Shown here in pieces: positions 24,400 through 35,887 of a stretch of 64,000 nucleotides of DNA. Position 1 is the first letter of the stretch. Each line of letters opens with the position of its first letter. The notes beneath the pieces were generated by a model. The model was not told the origin of the DNA. It was given only the letters and a program-made list of their open reading frames with translations, and ran no database searches. A program made the position numbers and the translations under genes. The stretch comes from Cardinalis cardinalis. Taxonomy: Eukaryota; Chordata; Aves; Passeriformes; Cardinalidae. Location: assembly GCA_014549065.1 (NCBI GenBank), contig JACDOX010000106.1, positions 1,678,046-1,742,045 on the forward strand. Reading direction: 5' to 3'.

Positions 24400-25066
24400 C
24401 TTCTTTTGAGTGCTCTATACAGTGAGCATGAACATGAGCCAGCAGTGTGCCCAGATGGCCAAAAAGGCCAACAGCCCCTGGCCTGGATCAGGAGCAGTGG
24501 CCAGCAGGACCAGGGAGGTCATTCTTCCCCTGTTCTCAGCACTGGTGAGGGCACACCTCGAGTGCTGTGTCCAGTTCTGGNCCCTCAGTTTGGGGAGGAC
24601 ATTGAGACGCTTGAACACATCCAGAGGGGGCAGCGAGGCTGGAGAGGGGCTGGGAACACACAAACCCTGTGAGGAACCCCTGAGGGAGCTGGGGGTGCTC
24701 AGCCTGGAGAAAAGGAGACTCAGGGGTGACCTTATCACTCTNCACAACTCCCTGAAAGGTGCCTGTGCTCAGCTGGGGCTGGGCTCCCAGGCAGCAGCTG
24801 ACAGAATGAGAGGACACAATCCTAACCTGTGCCAAGGCAAGTTTTGGTTAGATGTTAGAAAGAAATTCTTCACTGAAAGAGTGGTTGGGCACTGGAATTG
24901 TCTGCCCAGGGAGGTGGTGGAATCACCATCCCTGTAGTTTAAAAAACAGTCTGGATGTGGCAGTCAGTGCCATGGTTTAGTTCATGAGGAGATGTTAGTT
25001 TAGGTCAGAGGTTGGACTGGATGATCTTAAAGGTCTTTTTCAACCAAGTTCATTCTGTGTAACTCC
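24400..25066 (+). mobile_element. CR1 LINE, 5'-truncated 3' end
   Basis: Diagnostic CR1 segments occur in order: GCCAACAGCCCCTGGCCTGGATCAG-type sequence, GTGAGGGCACACCTCGAGTGC, CAGCCTGGAGAAAAGGAGAC, GTTGGGCACTGGAATTGTCTG, and the 3' end GGTTGGACTGGATGATCTTAAAGGTC. The copy is on the plus strand and covers only the end of ORF2 and the 3' UTR, the usual 5'-truncated form. Open frames across it (around 24410-24937) are remnants and not host genes. Confidence 0.92.
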
Positions 25067-25574
25067 TGAACATTCTTGGAAGTCCCCAAGGACTAACACC
25101 AACAAGATTGCCTGCTAATACTTTTAAATGACATTAAAGGGAACCTCAGCAGTTCTCCACACAAGGTGTTCTTTGCCCACTGGACAAGAGTTGAGAGCAC
25201 ACGGCTTCTTCTGCTGCAGCCCATCAGGTTCTGTTTAAATTATTGCGGGATCACAGACTGTGCCAGGCTGCTCCTTTTATCCCTGCTGCCAGCATGGGTG
25301 GAGAAATACAGAGGGCGCCAAGGAAGTCCCTCGGACACAGCAGACAGAGCAGAAGAGGAAGAGATCAGTGGAACAATTTGCAGTCAAGTTAGTTAAGACA
25401 GGAGTACTTGCCGTGTTGCCGTTCAGCATCAATGTTCCTGTTAGAAACAGTTTTTATTGAACAGTTAGACTGAGAAAAAGAAATTTGAGGAAGCATCTTC
25501 TGTTAAGATGGTTTCCACAATCACAAAGCAGTAATCTGTGTGCTTTAAAAACGTTGCACTGNCATCAGCTGTTG

Positions 25575-25618
25575 CAAACAGATGATTTTTAAAGTTTTTT
25601 CCAACCCAAACCTATGAG
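25575..25618 (+). mobile_element. Probable short CR1 3' tail fragment
   Basis: GATGATTTTTAAAGTTTTTTCCAACCCAAACCTATGAGT resembles the terminal 40 bases of CR1 (GATGATCTTTAAGGTCCCTTCCAACCC..). The match is short and diverged, so this is tentative. Confidence 0.4.
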
Positions 25619-25629
25619 TCCGTAGGATC

Positions 25630-26226
25630 TCCAGCATGTAGGTTACCGTCAGCTCGGAGCAGCTGGGGCGGTGCTCGGGGGGATTTGGGGTTCACACCCT
25701 GCCTGAGCCCCGGCCGGACAGCGCTGGGCTGTCCCGGGTTCCCTTGAGCCGGGCCNGGCCGGGAGCGGGGCGGGCNGCGCGGGTGGCACCGCGCCCCAAC
25801 GCCCCCGGAACCGACCCCGAGGCCTCCGGGCACCTCCGGGTGACGCTGCCCCGACCCCGGCCCGGAGCCCCCGGCCCGGCCCGCCCGCAGCCCCGCGGGT
25901 CCCGTCCCCGCCCCGGGGTCCCGTTCCGCCGGGCAGAGCCCCCCGCATCCCGGGGCTGCCCGGCCCGCCCGTCCTCACACTGGGGTCCCGTCCCCGCCCC
26001 AGGGTCCCCTCCCCAATCGGGGGTCCCGTTCCGCAGGGCAGAGCCCCCGCATCCCGGGGCTGCGCGGCTCCCACATGGGCGGGCGCCTCAGGGTTCGTCC
26101 CCCGGCTGCCGCCCCTCCCGTCGGGGCGGGGATCGGACACGTAATTTTCCGGAAAGCCCCAGCCATAGTTTCGTTTCTCCGGGCCCAGGTTTGTTTCGGG
26201 CTCTTGGGGCAGCTGTGGACGGGGCG
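25630..26226 (+). promoter_or_regulatory. TRIM25 CpG-island promoter with ISRE-like and ETS/STAT-like sites
   Basis: A very GC- and CpG-rich block runs directly into the TRIM25 start codon with no TATA box. Two AT-containing islands stand out near the start. TTCCGGAA at 26147-26154 is a palindrome resembling an ETS or STAT site. AGTTTCGTTTCTC at 26167-26179, about 50-60 bases before the ATG, reads GAGAAACGAAACT on the other strand: two GAAA cores as in an interferon-stimulated response element, but spaced by one base rather than the usual two. Mammalian TRIM25 is interferon-inducible, so the site is plausible; its activity is inferred. Confidence 0.5.
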
Positions 26227-29200
26227 ATGGCGGCGCTGGAGTCGGAGCCGAGCCTGTCGGGGCTAGAGGAGGAGCTCACCTGCTCCATCTGCCTCTGCCT
26301 CTTCAGCAGCCCCGTGACGGTGCCCTGCGGGCACAACTTTTGCGCCTCCTGCCTGGAGCTCACCTGGGCCGGGCTCTCGGGGGGCTTCAGCTGCCCGCAG
26401 TGCCGGGCCACCTTCGCGGGCCGCCCGCAGCTGCAGAAGAACACGGTGCTGTGCCGGGTGGTGGAGCAGCTCCAGGGCCGCTCCGGGGCCAAGGGCGAGG
26501 AAGAGGAGGAGAATGAGGATGGGGATGGGGATGGGGATGGGGAGGTGGGGGGGTGCTATGCGGGGGAGCCCCCCGTGTTCTGCGACAGCTGCCGGGAGGC
26601 GCCGGCCGTGCAGACCTGCCTGACCTGCACCGCGTCCTTCTGCGCCGAGCACCTGCGGCCGCACCGCGACAGCCCCGCCTTCCGCGACCACCAGCTCTGC
26701 CCGACCGTGCGCGACCTGCAGCTGCGCAAGTGCCCCCAGCACAACAGGCTCTTCGAGTTCTTCTGCGGCAAGCACGGCGTCTGCATCTGCTCCCTCTGCC
26801 TGCTCGGGCACAAGCTGTGCCCCACCAGCCCCTTGGAGCAGGCAAAAGCCTCTGCCCAGGTGAGCAGCCGGGCTGGGCGGGGGTGGCCGGTGGCCCCCGG
26901 GGCTGGAACCCCCTCCCAAGGGCACCCCGGGGCGCCCCTTGGCTCCCTCGGTGCCGGGAGAGCCGCTCTGGAGCGCGGGGAGGAGGCCGGAACAAGCCGT
27001 CGATTGTAAATCTCGTGTCTGGCATTGGTGAACTGTTATCTGCCCTCCAACAGTGCTCAGGCACGTCCCCAGAGCCATTCCTCGCATTTTCCTCGTCTCT
27101 CCAAGATGTTGCTCAAGAGCAGGAGGTCTGGGAAGGCGCTGTCAGGGAGCGGGATTGACAGGGCTGGGCTGTCCTGGGCTGGGCTGCGCTCACCAGTGAG
27201 GCCTCCCGTACTCTGTGGCTGTCACCCAGAGCTCTGAGCCTCCTCTGCTGCTCTGCTCCCTGCCAGGGCTTGGCACCGCCTGAGGGGCCGACAGTCTGCT
27301 GCAGATGTTCTTAAGGAGAATGATAAAGGTATCCTAGATCTCAAGTGTGTAGATGAAAGACAGAAGGAGGTTCAGGGAGTAGAAGTGAAGGAAACCTGGC
27401 CTTTATATTTTCCAGCACAGCTGAAAATCAGTGTGGATGAGTAAAGTATGCTGAAAAGGTTTAGGTGGTCAAACTCCCATCTGTTCAGTGGGTGTGTATG
27501 CAGCTTAGCTGCAGAATTTAGCCCTGATTGAGCTTAGCAGAATCTNGGACTAAAGGAAAGGTAAATCTCATCTGAGGGAGAACGTTCTCAAAAGGAGTGG
27601 GGTGAACAGTGGCATCAACTTAGTGCTGGAAGTCCAACCTGAGAGCTAATGTAACATTTATTGTTAGCATGGGAACTGCTGTGCTGGTGAAAGCAGCGGG
27701 TCCTCTGTGCAGGGAGTGTCAGCAATGGCATCCTGCTCTTGGGAGATGTGGGGTGGGTGCCACAAGCCACACACGTGCAGGACGGTACTTTTACACCCCC
27801 TAAGGTTCAAGGGAGGGTGCGTTTTAAGCTGAGAGTAATAAATGCTTACAAGAGTATTTAAAACTGAGAGCAGACATGACAACTGCCTCTCTGAAATGCT
27901 TTCTGGTCTCTCCTGTTGCAGTCGCTGCTGAAGAAAAAACTTGCGGAGCTGCATAACCAGAGTGAAAGAACTGCCCGGGCAATGAGCACGGTGAAAACAA
28001 GACAGACCCAATCTGCTGTAAGTGGGGAACTGCTCAGAGTGCTCTCCGGTTGCCTGGCACCCGCTGGCCACTGCGTGGTGTTGGTGATTGTACCCTTGTG
28101 ACAAGGGCCCTAGTGCTGAGGCTGCATTGGCAGGAGAAGGTGTTACTAGGAGGGAACAGAAAAGAGGAATTTTGGCAGGGCCAGGCAGCTCTGTGGGAGA
28201 TGGGAGCGAACCTGGCACTGTGCAAGGTTTTACACCCTCATGTGAGGGTGACACTGAGAATGGGCTCCATTCCTTGTGGGTGAAGGAATTTTCTTTCCAA
28301 ACCACATAGAAATCGACAGCTCTTCTCTTGCTTGTTTCAAGGAAGAGAAGCCCACGTTTCTCAGAGGCTTTCATTCAGTAGCACTTAAGAGTATTTTGTT
28401 TATAAACTGTTCTTTTGAAATCAGTGCCTATCTGCTCTTGTCTGCCCCAGGAGACAGCTTCAAGAAAGAAGGAATTGATCAGAAATGAGTTTTCAGAAGT
28501 TAAAGCTGTAATTGAAGAAAGAGAAAATGAGATCATGAAAGCAATTACAGAGGAAGAAAAGAGAGTTTGGAATAAGTTTGATTATATTTACAGTGTTCTG
28601 GGAAATAAGAAGAACGAAATTCAGTCTCTCAAAGATCAGATTGAGATGGCACTGACTGAAAGTGATGATATTCTGTTTTTGAAGGTAATGTGTTATTTAA
28701 GTGTGAATCCAGTTCTTCATTCTAGAATGCAGAATGACAAAAACCTGCTGTGGTCTTGCTCTCCAGAGACTTCCAGTCAAATGGAAATGCAGTGGGTGTG
28801 CAAGAACCTGCTATCAAAGGATGTCCTGAAAAGTGCACAAATATCAGTGAAAGAATGCTGAAGGGGTGTCTGGTAACTGTCCCAGTTCAGCCACAGGGGT
28901 CACTGGCAGGAGTCNCCTCCGTGAGGTGTGGCAGCTCTGTGCTGGGACCTGGCTGGTCACTGGTTACCAGTGGGAATTGAGGTGTCTGAGCTGCTGCTGG
29001 AATTTTGCCACGAGCTGTGTCTGACTGTGGCCTTTGTTCCCTTGAATTTGAGACGAATGCACAAACTGTATCCCATTTAAAGTAAGTTGGTTGTATTTTT
29101 CTCTGTGTGCTACACAAGGTGGTCTCTCATTTGTCATTTCAGAGAGCAACAGCACTGCAACGAACATCAACAAAAGAGGCTTTTGTTCCTGTAGTTGAAA

Positions 29201-32200
29201 TGGATCAAAATGTGATGCATTCCACTTACCAGTCTGCCATTACCCTCAAAGACATAGTGAAACTTTCAGTAATTCAGAGTCGGGAGAAAAAAGAAGAAGG
29301 TACTGTGTCACTGGGGAAATTGGCATTTTCTCCTTTTGCTTTGAGCTGAAATAAGGGATTTTTCCTCTCCAATTCAAATACATTTTTTTTTAAAAAGTGC
29401 AACAAATACAGTTGGTTAATATAAATTGTGTCTTCCAATCTCTGCAGTGCTCCATTTCCACACAAAAAACATTACAGTCTGGGCTAAATTGGGAGACAAA
29501 ACATGCCAGGGTTTCTTCACTGTTATCTATACTTGGATAAGCTGATGAGTATCATGATATTATACCCTTCTGGCACAGCTCAGCCTTTCTTCCTTGGAGT
29601 AATTTATGGTGTAATTATGTAGCAGGGCTGGATGTGGTTAGGATGTGGATTTGAGGGAGATTGGAAAGGCTTTAGAGTGGCAGGACTCCACCTGCCATAA
29701 GGCAGGAAAGATGGGTAAGATGGAAAAATGTCCTCACTAATGCATGACTGTTCCTGACCATACAAACCATAATTTAAATTATCACCATTGCAGCCAAACC
29801 TGTGAAAGTTCAGGCCCTTGCAGCAGCTCATCCAAACAAAACCACTGTTGGGAAAAAACCTCCCGGACCACGTGAGTACAACAGAGCACCATCCTGTCCT
29901 GACTGTGGCTTTACTGTTAAATAAGAGTTGAGGCAGTTCCCCAGGAGCTGTTTGCTGTGGTGGTGAAGCAGTGNTGAGCTGCACCTTGGCACAGGGAAGG
30001 GAGGGTGCTTTGGGGCATTTGGGGATGCGTGCCTTGTGAGCTGGACAGGTGAACTGCACAGGGACACGGCTGCATCAGCCTGTAGTGGTGTCAGTGTGGG
30101 CTGTAAAGCAAAGCAGAGCCTCCCCACCCTCTTGTTGGTTTTTTAATTTGTGCCAAACACCTTTTGGTTTGTTTGATAGATTTGTATGTATTGAGTTCTG
30201 CTTAGGATCTGTTCATGTTCTGGTTTTTTTCTTCCTCCCTCCCAGACCAGACCCACAAAGAGAAAACTGGACCCCAGGCTCAAAACACTTCACAGGGGGA
30301 AACAGATACCACCAGTAAGTGGGGATTAAAGGAGCCTTACTCAAACATTTTGCTGCCTCCAGTCTAGGGCTGGGGTGGTGGTCTTTGTGGCAGGTTATCC
30401 TGGGGCATTTCAGTTCTATGTTGTCCAGATACCAGAATTAATGGACACTGTAGCCTGTTTGGGTGATCTTCCATGTTTTCTTTTTGAAGTAAATGTAAGC
30501 GTTAAGAAGCAGCTTCTGTTACTTCCAGGGAGCTCTTGGCACATGGTTCAAGTGCTGGGTGTGGGGCAGTCAGGGGGTGTGCTGGGGAAGCAGGACTGGA
30601 ATGGAGCTGCAGCTCCTGTTGCTGCACTGAAAGCTCTGTTGTAGAGAGAAAAGGAATAGTCAGTGTGTCTCACAGGAACAGGAGCATTCCTCGTGCCTGG
30701 ACACACTGCTCCTGGAGGGAGATCCAGCTCCTTCCAGGCTTGTGACCCTGTGCAATAGGAAGCAAATGGGAGGTTGTGCTTGATGTGCAGCTTTCCAGTG
30801 TGAAGGTATTTGTACATGGCTTCAGCCTGCTGGACTGTCAGCTCTGTACTGCTGCAGTTTCAGAAGAGCCATGGTGATGATATTACAGCTGACACAGTCT
30901 TACCAGTGGCTTTTGCCTCCCAGTAGAACTCACAGTTTACTTTTTTCTTTTTTTCTCCTTCAGAAGAGAAAAAGAAAGCTGCTAAAGGTGGTGAGTCCAA
31001 ACTTTCATCATGTGTATTCCAATTTTCATTGACTGCTCTTAAAATGGTAAGGTGGTCTTTGGTGTTGGTATATTGAACAAAAGTTCAGCTCTTGCTGGCC
31101 ACTGTGGGAGCAATCAAACACTGAGAGAAGCTGTGCAGAGAGTGGGATTTTCAAAACTTGACATGACAGTGAACAGCCTGAGCTAATATTGAAGTTAACC
31201 CTGCATGGAGCAGGAGACTAAACCAGATCAGCTCCAGCCTGAGTGTGTCTGATGAGGTGTTAAACCTGTGAGGTCTCTTCCCAGCTGGCCAAACTCTGTT
31301 TTTCTGTTGACACAGCACCGCCCACCACACCAGCTGCCCCAGCTGCTGCTGCTGCTAAAGAGCTGATTCCCAGCTTTCTGAAGAAACCCAGAGAGGAGCT
31401 CTTGCAGTGTAAGACACCCAACATTGCACTCCTTAAAAATGGACCTTACTCTTGTTGTACTGGTGCTATGTGTGCTCTGTAGTGACCTGACAAAAATACA
31501 TCTGAGGGTTTTGTTAGCTTAATAGGTTGTTACAAATGAAGGAAATTTCTGGAGAAAAAGGAGGGAAGGAGGTTCTTTTGCTGGATGAATCAAATTAATT
31601 TTCAGCATCTGTGAATCTTTATGAAGATAAATGAAGTTTTTAAAGTAACGATTTTGGTTTCCCCAGAAAAGACAGCATTAGGGTAGCCTGGAAACATACT
31701 GTAATGCACTGGATTGTTTAAAATGAAATGCAGGCTTTAATGTGAGCCTGTGATGGCTTGTTAAGATGCTGTACAACATGGCATACCTTTTGCTGCCAGA
31801 TCAGCCATCGCCTTCTTTTGGGGTGTTTGGGTGATAAAGGGATCCTGTGAGGCTGCAGGAAGGAAGAAAACTCTCCCTCCTTTTGCCTGTTGTGTGACGT
31901 AGAGCTGCAGTTGAACCCAGCAGCTTGTACTGTGGCCCTAAGAGCTGGCTGCACTGGGGAGGAGAGCAGAGCTGGCAGATAAACATGGCAGCAAGTGCTG
32001 AGGTGGGACGGGATAAACAAGAGTGCTTTGTCCTTCAGCACCTTGGAGTGACTCTTGTCATTGCAGATGCTGCCAACATCACCCTGGATTACAACACGGC
32101 CCACAACACCGTGGTTCTGGCTGACAACTACACCAGGATGTCCATCTCAGACACCTTCCTGGGCCACAGGCAGCACCCTCAGCGCTTCACCGACTACCGC

Positions 32201-32599
32201 CAGGTGCTGGGCTTCCAGTGCTTCAAGAGGGGCATCCACTACTGGGAGGTGGAGCTGCAGCAGAGCAGCTTCTGCGGCCTCGGCGTCTGCTACGGCAGCA
32301 TGGAGCGCCAGGGCCCCCAGAGCCGCCTGGGCAGGAACAGCAAGTCCTGGTGCATCGAGTGGCTCAACTCCAGATTGTCCTCCTGGCACAACGACGTGGA
32401 AAAGATCCTGCCCAACACAAAGGCTACCAAGATCGGGGTGCTGCTCCACTGTGATGGGGGCTTTCTGATTTTCANGGCAGTGGGGGAGAAGAATAACCTG
32501 ATCTATAAATTCAAAGCCCAGTTCACTGAAGCCTTGTACCCAGCCTTCTGGCTGTTCTCCAGTGATGCTGTTCTCTCTCTCTGTCCCATGAAACAGTAA
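26227..32599 (+). CDS. TRIM25: TRIM25 E3 ubiquitin/ISG15 ligase, 9 coding exons
   Basis: RING E3 ligase that in vertebrates modifies or activates the RIG-I pathway and conjugates ISG15. Exons: 26227-26859, 27922-28017, 28451-28684, 29143-29299, 29794-29871, 30246-30314, 30964-30987, 31316-31408, 32067-32599. The total is 1917 nt, 638 aa (human 630), all in frame. The RING begins at Cys19 (CSICLCLF..CGHNFCASC..CPQC) and ends near residue 59. Two B-box-type zinc regions follow: FCDSCREAP..CLTC from about 118, then CPQHNRLFEFFCGKH from about 169. Exons 2-4 encode the coiled coil (residues about 212-374). Exons 5-8 form a Pro/Lys/Ala-rich linker, and exon 9 is the PRY-SPRY domain (residues 462-638; LDYNTAHNTVVL, HYWEVEL, ALYPAFWLFSSDAVLSLC). 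An acidic DG repeat lies between RING and B-box. The start has a good context (GGGGCGATGG). An n at 32475 leaves one SPRY residue undetermined. Confidence 0.96.
26515..26547 (+). repeat. In-frame GGGGAT hexamer array in TRIM25 exon 1
   Basis: GATGGG is repeated about four times and runs on into GGAGGTGGGGGGG. Because the unit is six bases it stays in frame and encodes alternating Asp and Gly after a run of Glu, lengthening the RING/B-box linker. Four G-runs separated by one or two bases form a strong G-quadruplex motif on the coding strand. Unit number is likely to vary between individuals or species. Confidence 0.9.
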
Positions 32600-34892
32600 G
32601 GTCTGGTATCTCAGTTTAGTTCATTTACAGCACAGATAATCTGTTTCAAAGATTGATTGTTTGATGCAGAAATTATCATCTCTTTTAAGCAGTTTCGGAA
32701 ATCTGCCAGTTCTTTGGTCTGAATTGCTAAAGCCTTTAGATAGTGATTTAGCAAAATGTTGGTGATGGTACAAACTGCAAGGGTTTGCAAAGGTCTTGAT
32801 TGCCCTGAAATCAAAGTTATGATGCAAATCCTTGTTAAATGTCTTCAGTGGCGCCTGTGGCTTCTGTGGTTTCCTGTAAAGGAGCAACAGCATTAATGTG
32901 TTCATGGGTAACAATGACCCCTTTAAGAAAGAAACAGGAAGAATTCCTTGACAAATTCAGGCTTTGAGGTAGGTCTCACTGTTGCCCTTTGGCCTGTGCA
33001 CAGACTGTTGTCCATACAGGTGTTCTCAGTGCAGGCCTCCACCAGATGCTACAAATGCTACAGAAAGAGCTGTTGAAATCCCTAAGTTCAGGCTGTAAGT
33101 TATAGAAGCCACTATGACAAATCTCATCAGAATGGAACTGCAGAGACTTCTAGGATTGACGGGAAATAAATGGTATTAGAATCACCAGGAAACAAATGAC
33201 ATCAGCCCAGACACTGGGAGTACAGCAGAGAGTTGACAGGAAGACATCCTGCAGAGCAGTGGTGTGCATCCTGTGATGAAGATTGTGGGATGAAGCATTC
33301 TGTGTCGTCTTCTGACCCAGAACATGCTTCACATCTTCACACTGAGGGCTCTTCAGTGGTGCTGGGTTTTTGTGTGTGCTGGGGAGTTCAGGGGGTGCAC
33401 TCCTGCTCTCAGGTTCTCCTGTTCTAATGGTTTTCCTCTTTATGAGATGGGATATTCTCTGCTGGGTATCTTTAGCTCAAAGCAGGGTCTCCTGTCATAA
33501 AGCTTTTCCTCTTTATGAGGTGGGATATTCTCTGCTGGTGTATCTTTTGTTGTTCAGGTGGTAGAAACTGGATTTCTTGCATGTTTTTGGGACTCCAGTT
33601 TGAGGAGTCTCAAGACAGAGTACAAGTACTTGGAAAATGCTGGTTCCTCTCTGCATGAAGCCTGTGGGCAGACAGGGTGAGTCTTCTGACATACAGAGAA
33701 TTAGCACAAAGGAGAATATACATCCATTCTTCCTGGGATGGATTTTTAATTCTCTTGGTGTTCTTTGGGTTGTGGTATGTCTTCAGAAGTTCTCACCAGG
33801 TACAGAGAAATCTGTACTTCTTCTTACAACTTTAAAACAGTCTGTAGGCAATCAGGGTATTTGGATCTCATAGTTCTAGGGCCTGTACCTTGTTGGTGCC
33901 TCTGGACTTTTGTGCCAGCTTTTATTTCTTGTAGCCCATGGAAAGCTCACACAAGAGCCTTCTTGGACTTGGATTTCTAAAACTGCCCTTACAGGGCTTG
34001 GTGAAATAGAACACAAAGCCACTGCTGGCAGTTTGGCAGGGAGTTGTTAGAAGGATTAAAAGAGCCTCTGTGACTACACTCCACATTAGCCAAAGTGCTT
34101 TGGAGAGAGGCTTTCAGAAATTCAGGCTTGGTGTCTATTTTTACTTGGTTTGTAAACTCTTAGTACTTTGTCAAGGATAGCACAAGTCTCATTTCTTCCA
34201 ATTTTTCGGTCAGGATAGGATATGGAATGGATGGTGGATCTAAAAGTGCCATGGCTGTCTTTGGAGCAGTTCTACTCTCTGAAGGGTCCCCACTTCCCAA
34301 AGCACAGTCAGCACTAAAACTCCCAGCCTGGGCAGGATGCTGCAAAAGGTGCAGAAGGAGGCTGTGTCCTGCTGGGAGCCAGGAATGGGTGACAAACTTG
34401 GTTTTCTGCCCTTCCAGTTTTTCAGCAGTGAAGGATAAGAGCAGTTCCCTCTGAGAAATCCTTTTGCTCCTTGGCTGTGCACAGGGCTGCAGATGCACTC
34501 TGCAGGGTGCTGAAGGAGTTCTCTGTCCCCTTGGCTGTGGGCAGAAACGTGCTCCAGCAGTCTGTGCAGTGGAGAAAGTCCCCATCCTCTGTTCCCTGCT
34601 TCTTGACTTTAAAGAGGTGTCACTGCTGGCCTCTGAGTCTGTGGCCTTCTGTGGCCACAGTCTGGAGGGACACCCAAAGTAGAGAGCAGCTTTTATTCTG
34701 CCTCATTGTTGGACAGAGTGGGATTCTTGGCATGGGACACAGGTGTAGGACCGAGCATGTGGAACTCATGAGTGTCCTGCATCACCAGGCAGTGAAACAA
34801 GCCTTCTGCTGGGCCCCTGATCCTGTGTTCTGCTTTCTTTTGTGCTATGAATGACTAGAAGTCATAGAGTGAAGTTCTGTTAATTTGGAATT
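32600..34892 (+). other. Probable TRIM25 3' UTR
   Basis: Sequence after the TRIM25 stop shows no exon of another gene. Human TRIM25 has a 3' UTR of several kilobases, so continuation is expected. A 73-bp duplication lies at 33412-33556, and the candidate polyadenylation signal is downstream at 35646-35651. Confidence 0.5.
33412..33556 (+). repeat. Two-copy 73-bp tandem duplication
   Basis: The segment containing TCTCCTGTTC..TTTTCCTCTTTATGAG..GGGATATTCTCTGCTGG occurs twice, with the shared core starting at 33431 and again at 33504, a period of 73 bp. The copies differ by a few substitutions. The duplication lies in the probable TRIM25 3' UTR. Confidence 0.85.
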
Positions 34893-35026
34893 CACAGAAT
34901 CACAGAATGTTCTGAGTTGGGAGGGATCCACAAGGATCCCTGAGTCCAACTCTTGAGTGAATGATCTATGTGGGGATGGAAATGGGGACCTTGGCATTAC
35001 TGGGACCAATCTCTAGGCATCTGAGA
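34893..35026 (-). mobile_element. tRNA-Ile-derived SINE (TguSINE1 type)
   Basis: On the plus strand it opens TTCACAGAATCACAGAATG, the reverse complement of a CR1-like tail. GAGTCCAACTCTTGAGTGAATG follows, then a diverged reverse-complement tRNA-Ile head (GGGGATGG..GACCTTGGCATTACT..CTGAG). It has the same architecture as the copy at 15659-15800, but here the A-box side is recognisable and the B box is more decayed. Confidence 0.75.
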
Positions 35027-35645
35027 AATCTTTTGTTAGCTTCAGGTCTCTTGCATATTTTGGAACATTAGTGTGATATAACTTCTATAACTAATAATAA
35101 ATATTATAGTGTTTAGGAGAAATACTAGTTACTGCATGATAAATGATCATTTTAAAGCCTTTTCAACACAAATGAAGTGGTTTTACTCGGCCACTACCTG
35201 TAAGAGCTGCACTGGTTTTAAACAAGGCATATATAGGACCATATATTTTAATTGTAATTCTCTTTTTAGTATTAAAATGAAAGCAACTTAGTCTAGAAAA
35301 AGAACTAATTCTGGTGTTAACACCATGAGAACCTGCATTGATTTGCATTTTAATACACAAATTAGAGTAAATCAAAAAAACAGTTGCTGAATGAAAATAA
35401 GTGAATGTTTAATCTTTTCTTCAATTAAAGACATCAGTAAAGCAGTGTATTTAGAAAAAGATATGCAGTTATAAACCTGTTGATTATACTGATATATCAG
35501 CCCTGTACTTCAGTCTGTATGAGGTGAGTTATTGTTTGTAGCTGTGCCAGCCACACACANGCAGGGCCACCAGCATGGATTTTGTGCCCCCTGGTCCCTG
35601 TGCCCCCTCCAGGGGCTGGCTGGTGACTGGTGATGGCTGGAATTC

Positions 35646-35651
35646 AATAAA
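35646..35651 (+). terminator. Candidate TRIM25 polyadenylation signal
   Basis: AATAAA within TTCAATAAAAGCTCACAG is followed 30-40 bases later by a T/G-rich stretch (GAATGTTTTGTTCTCTG). It lies about 3.05 kb after the TRIM25 stop and just upstream of an LTR insertion, fitting a long 3' UTR. It is a sequence motif only; transcript evidence is lacking. Confidence 0.45.
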
Positions 35652-35887
35652 AGCTCACAGTAAACCCTGACTCTGAATGTTTTGTTCTCTGCTCAGGGTG
35701 GAAGCCAGGAGGAAGGGACACCACAAAGGCTCTTCTAGGGCATCACTCCCTGGCTGTGGGGAGCAGGGGAAGGGGCAGGCAGAGCTCTGCACTGACCCTG
35801 AGCTGCCTCCTTCCCCTGAGCCACACCCCCACTGTCAGCGGTGCTGCCTCCTCACTGGGGATCCTGCCAGGAAACAAAACTGGAGAC

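Noticed and set aside
24397..24937. Open frames of 91-175 aa between COIL and TRIM25
   Set aside because: They coincide exactly with a CR1 LINE 3' end.
26263..27087. 274-aa and 225-aa minus-strand open frames opposite TRIM25 exon 1
   Set aside because: They are complementary to strongly conserved RING/B-box coding sequence; low-complexity Arg/Pro/Gly composition and no domain.
27664..28374. 236-aa minus-strand open frame in TRIM25 introns 1-2
   Set aside because: It overlaps TRIM25 exon 2 antisense, resembles no known protein and has no splice or promoter support.
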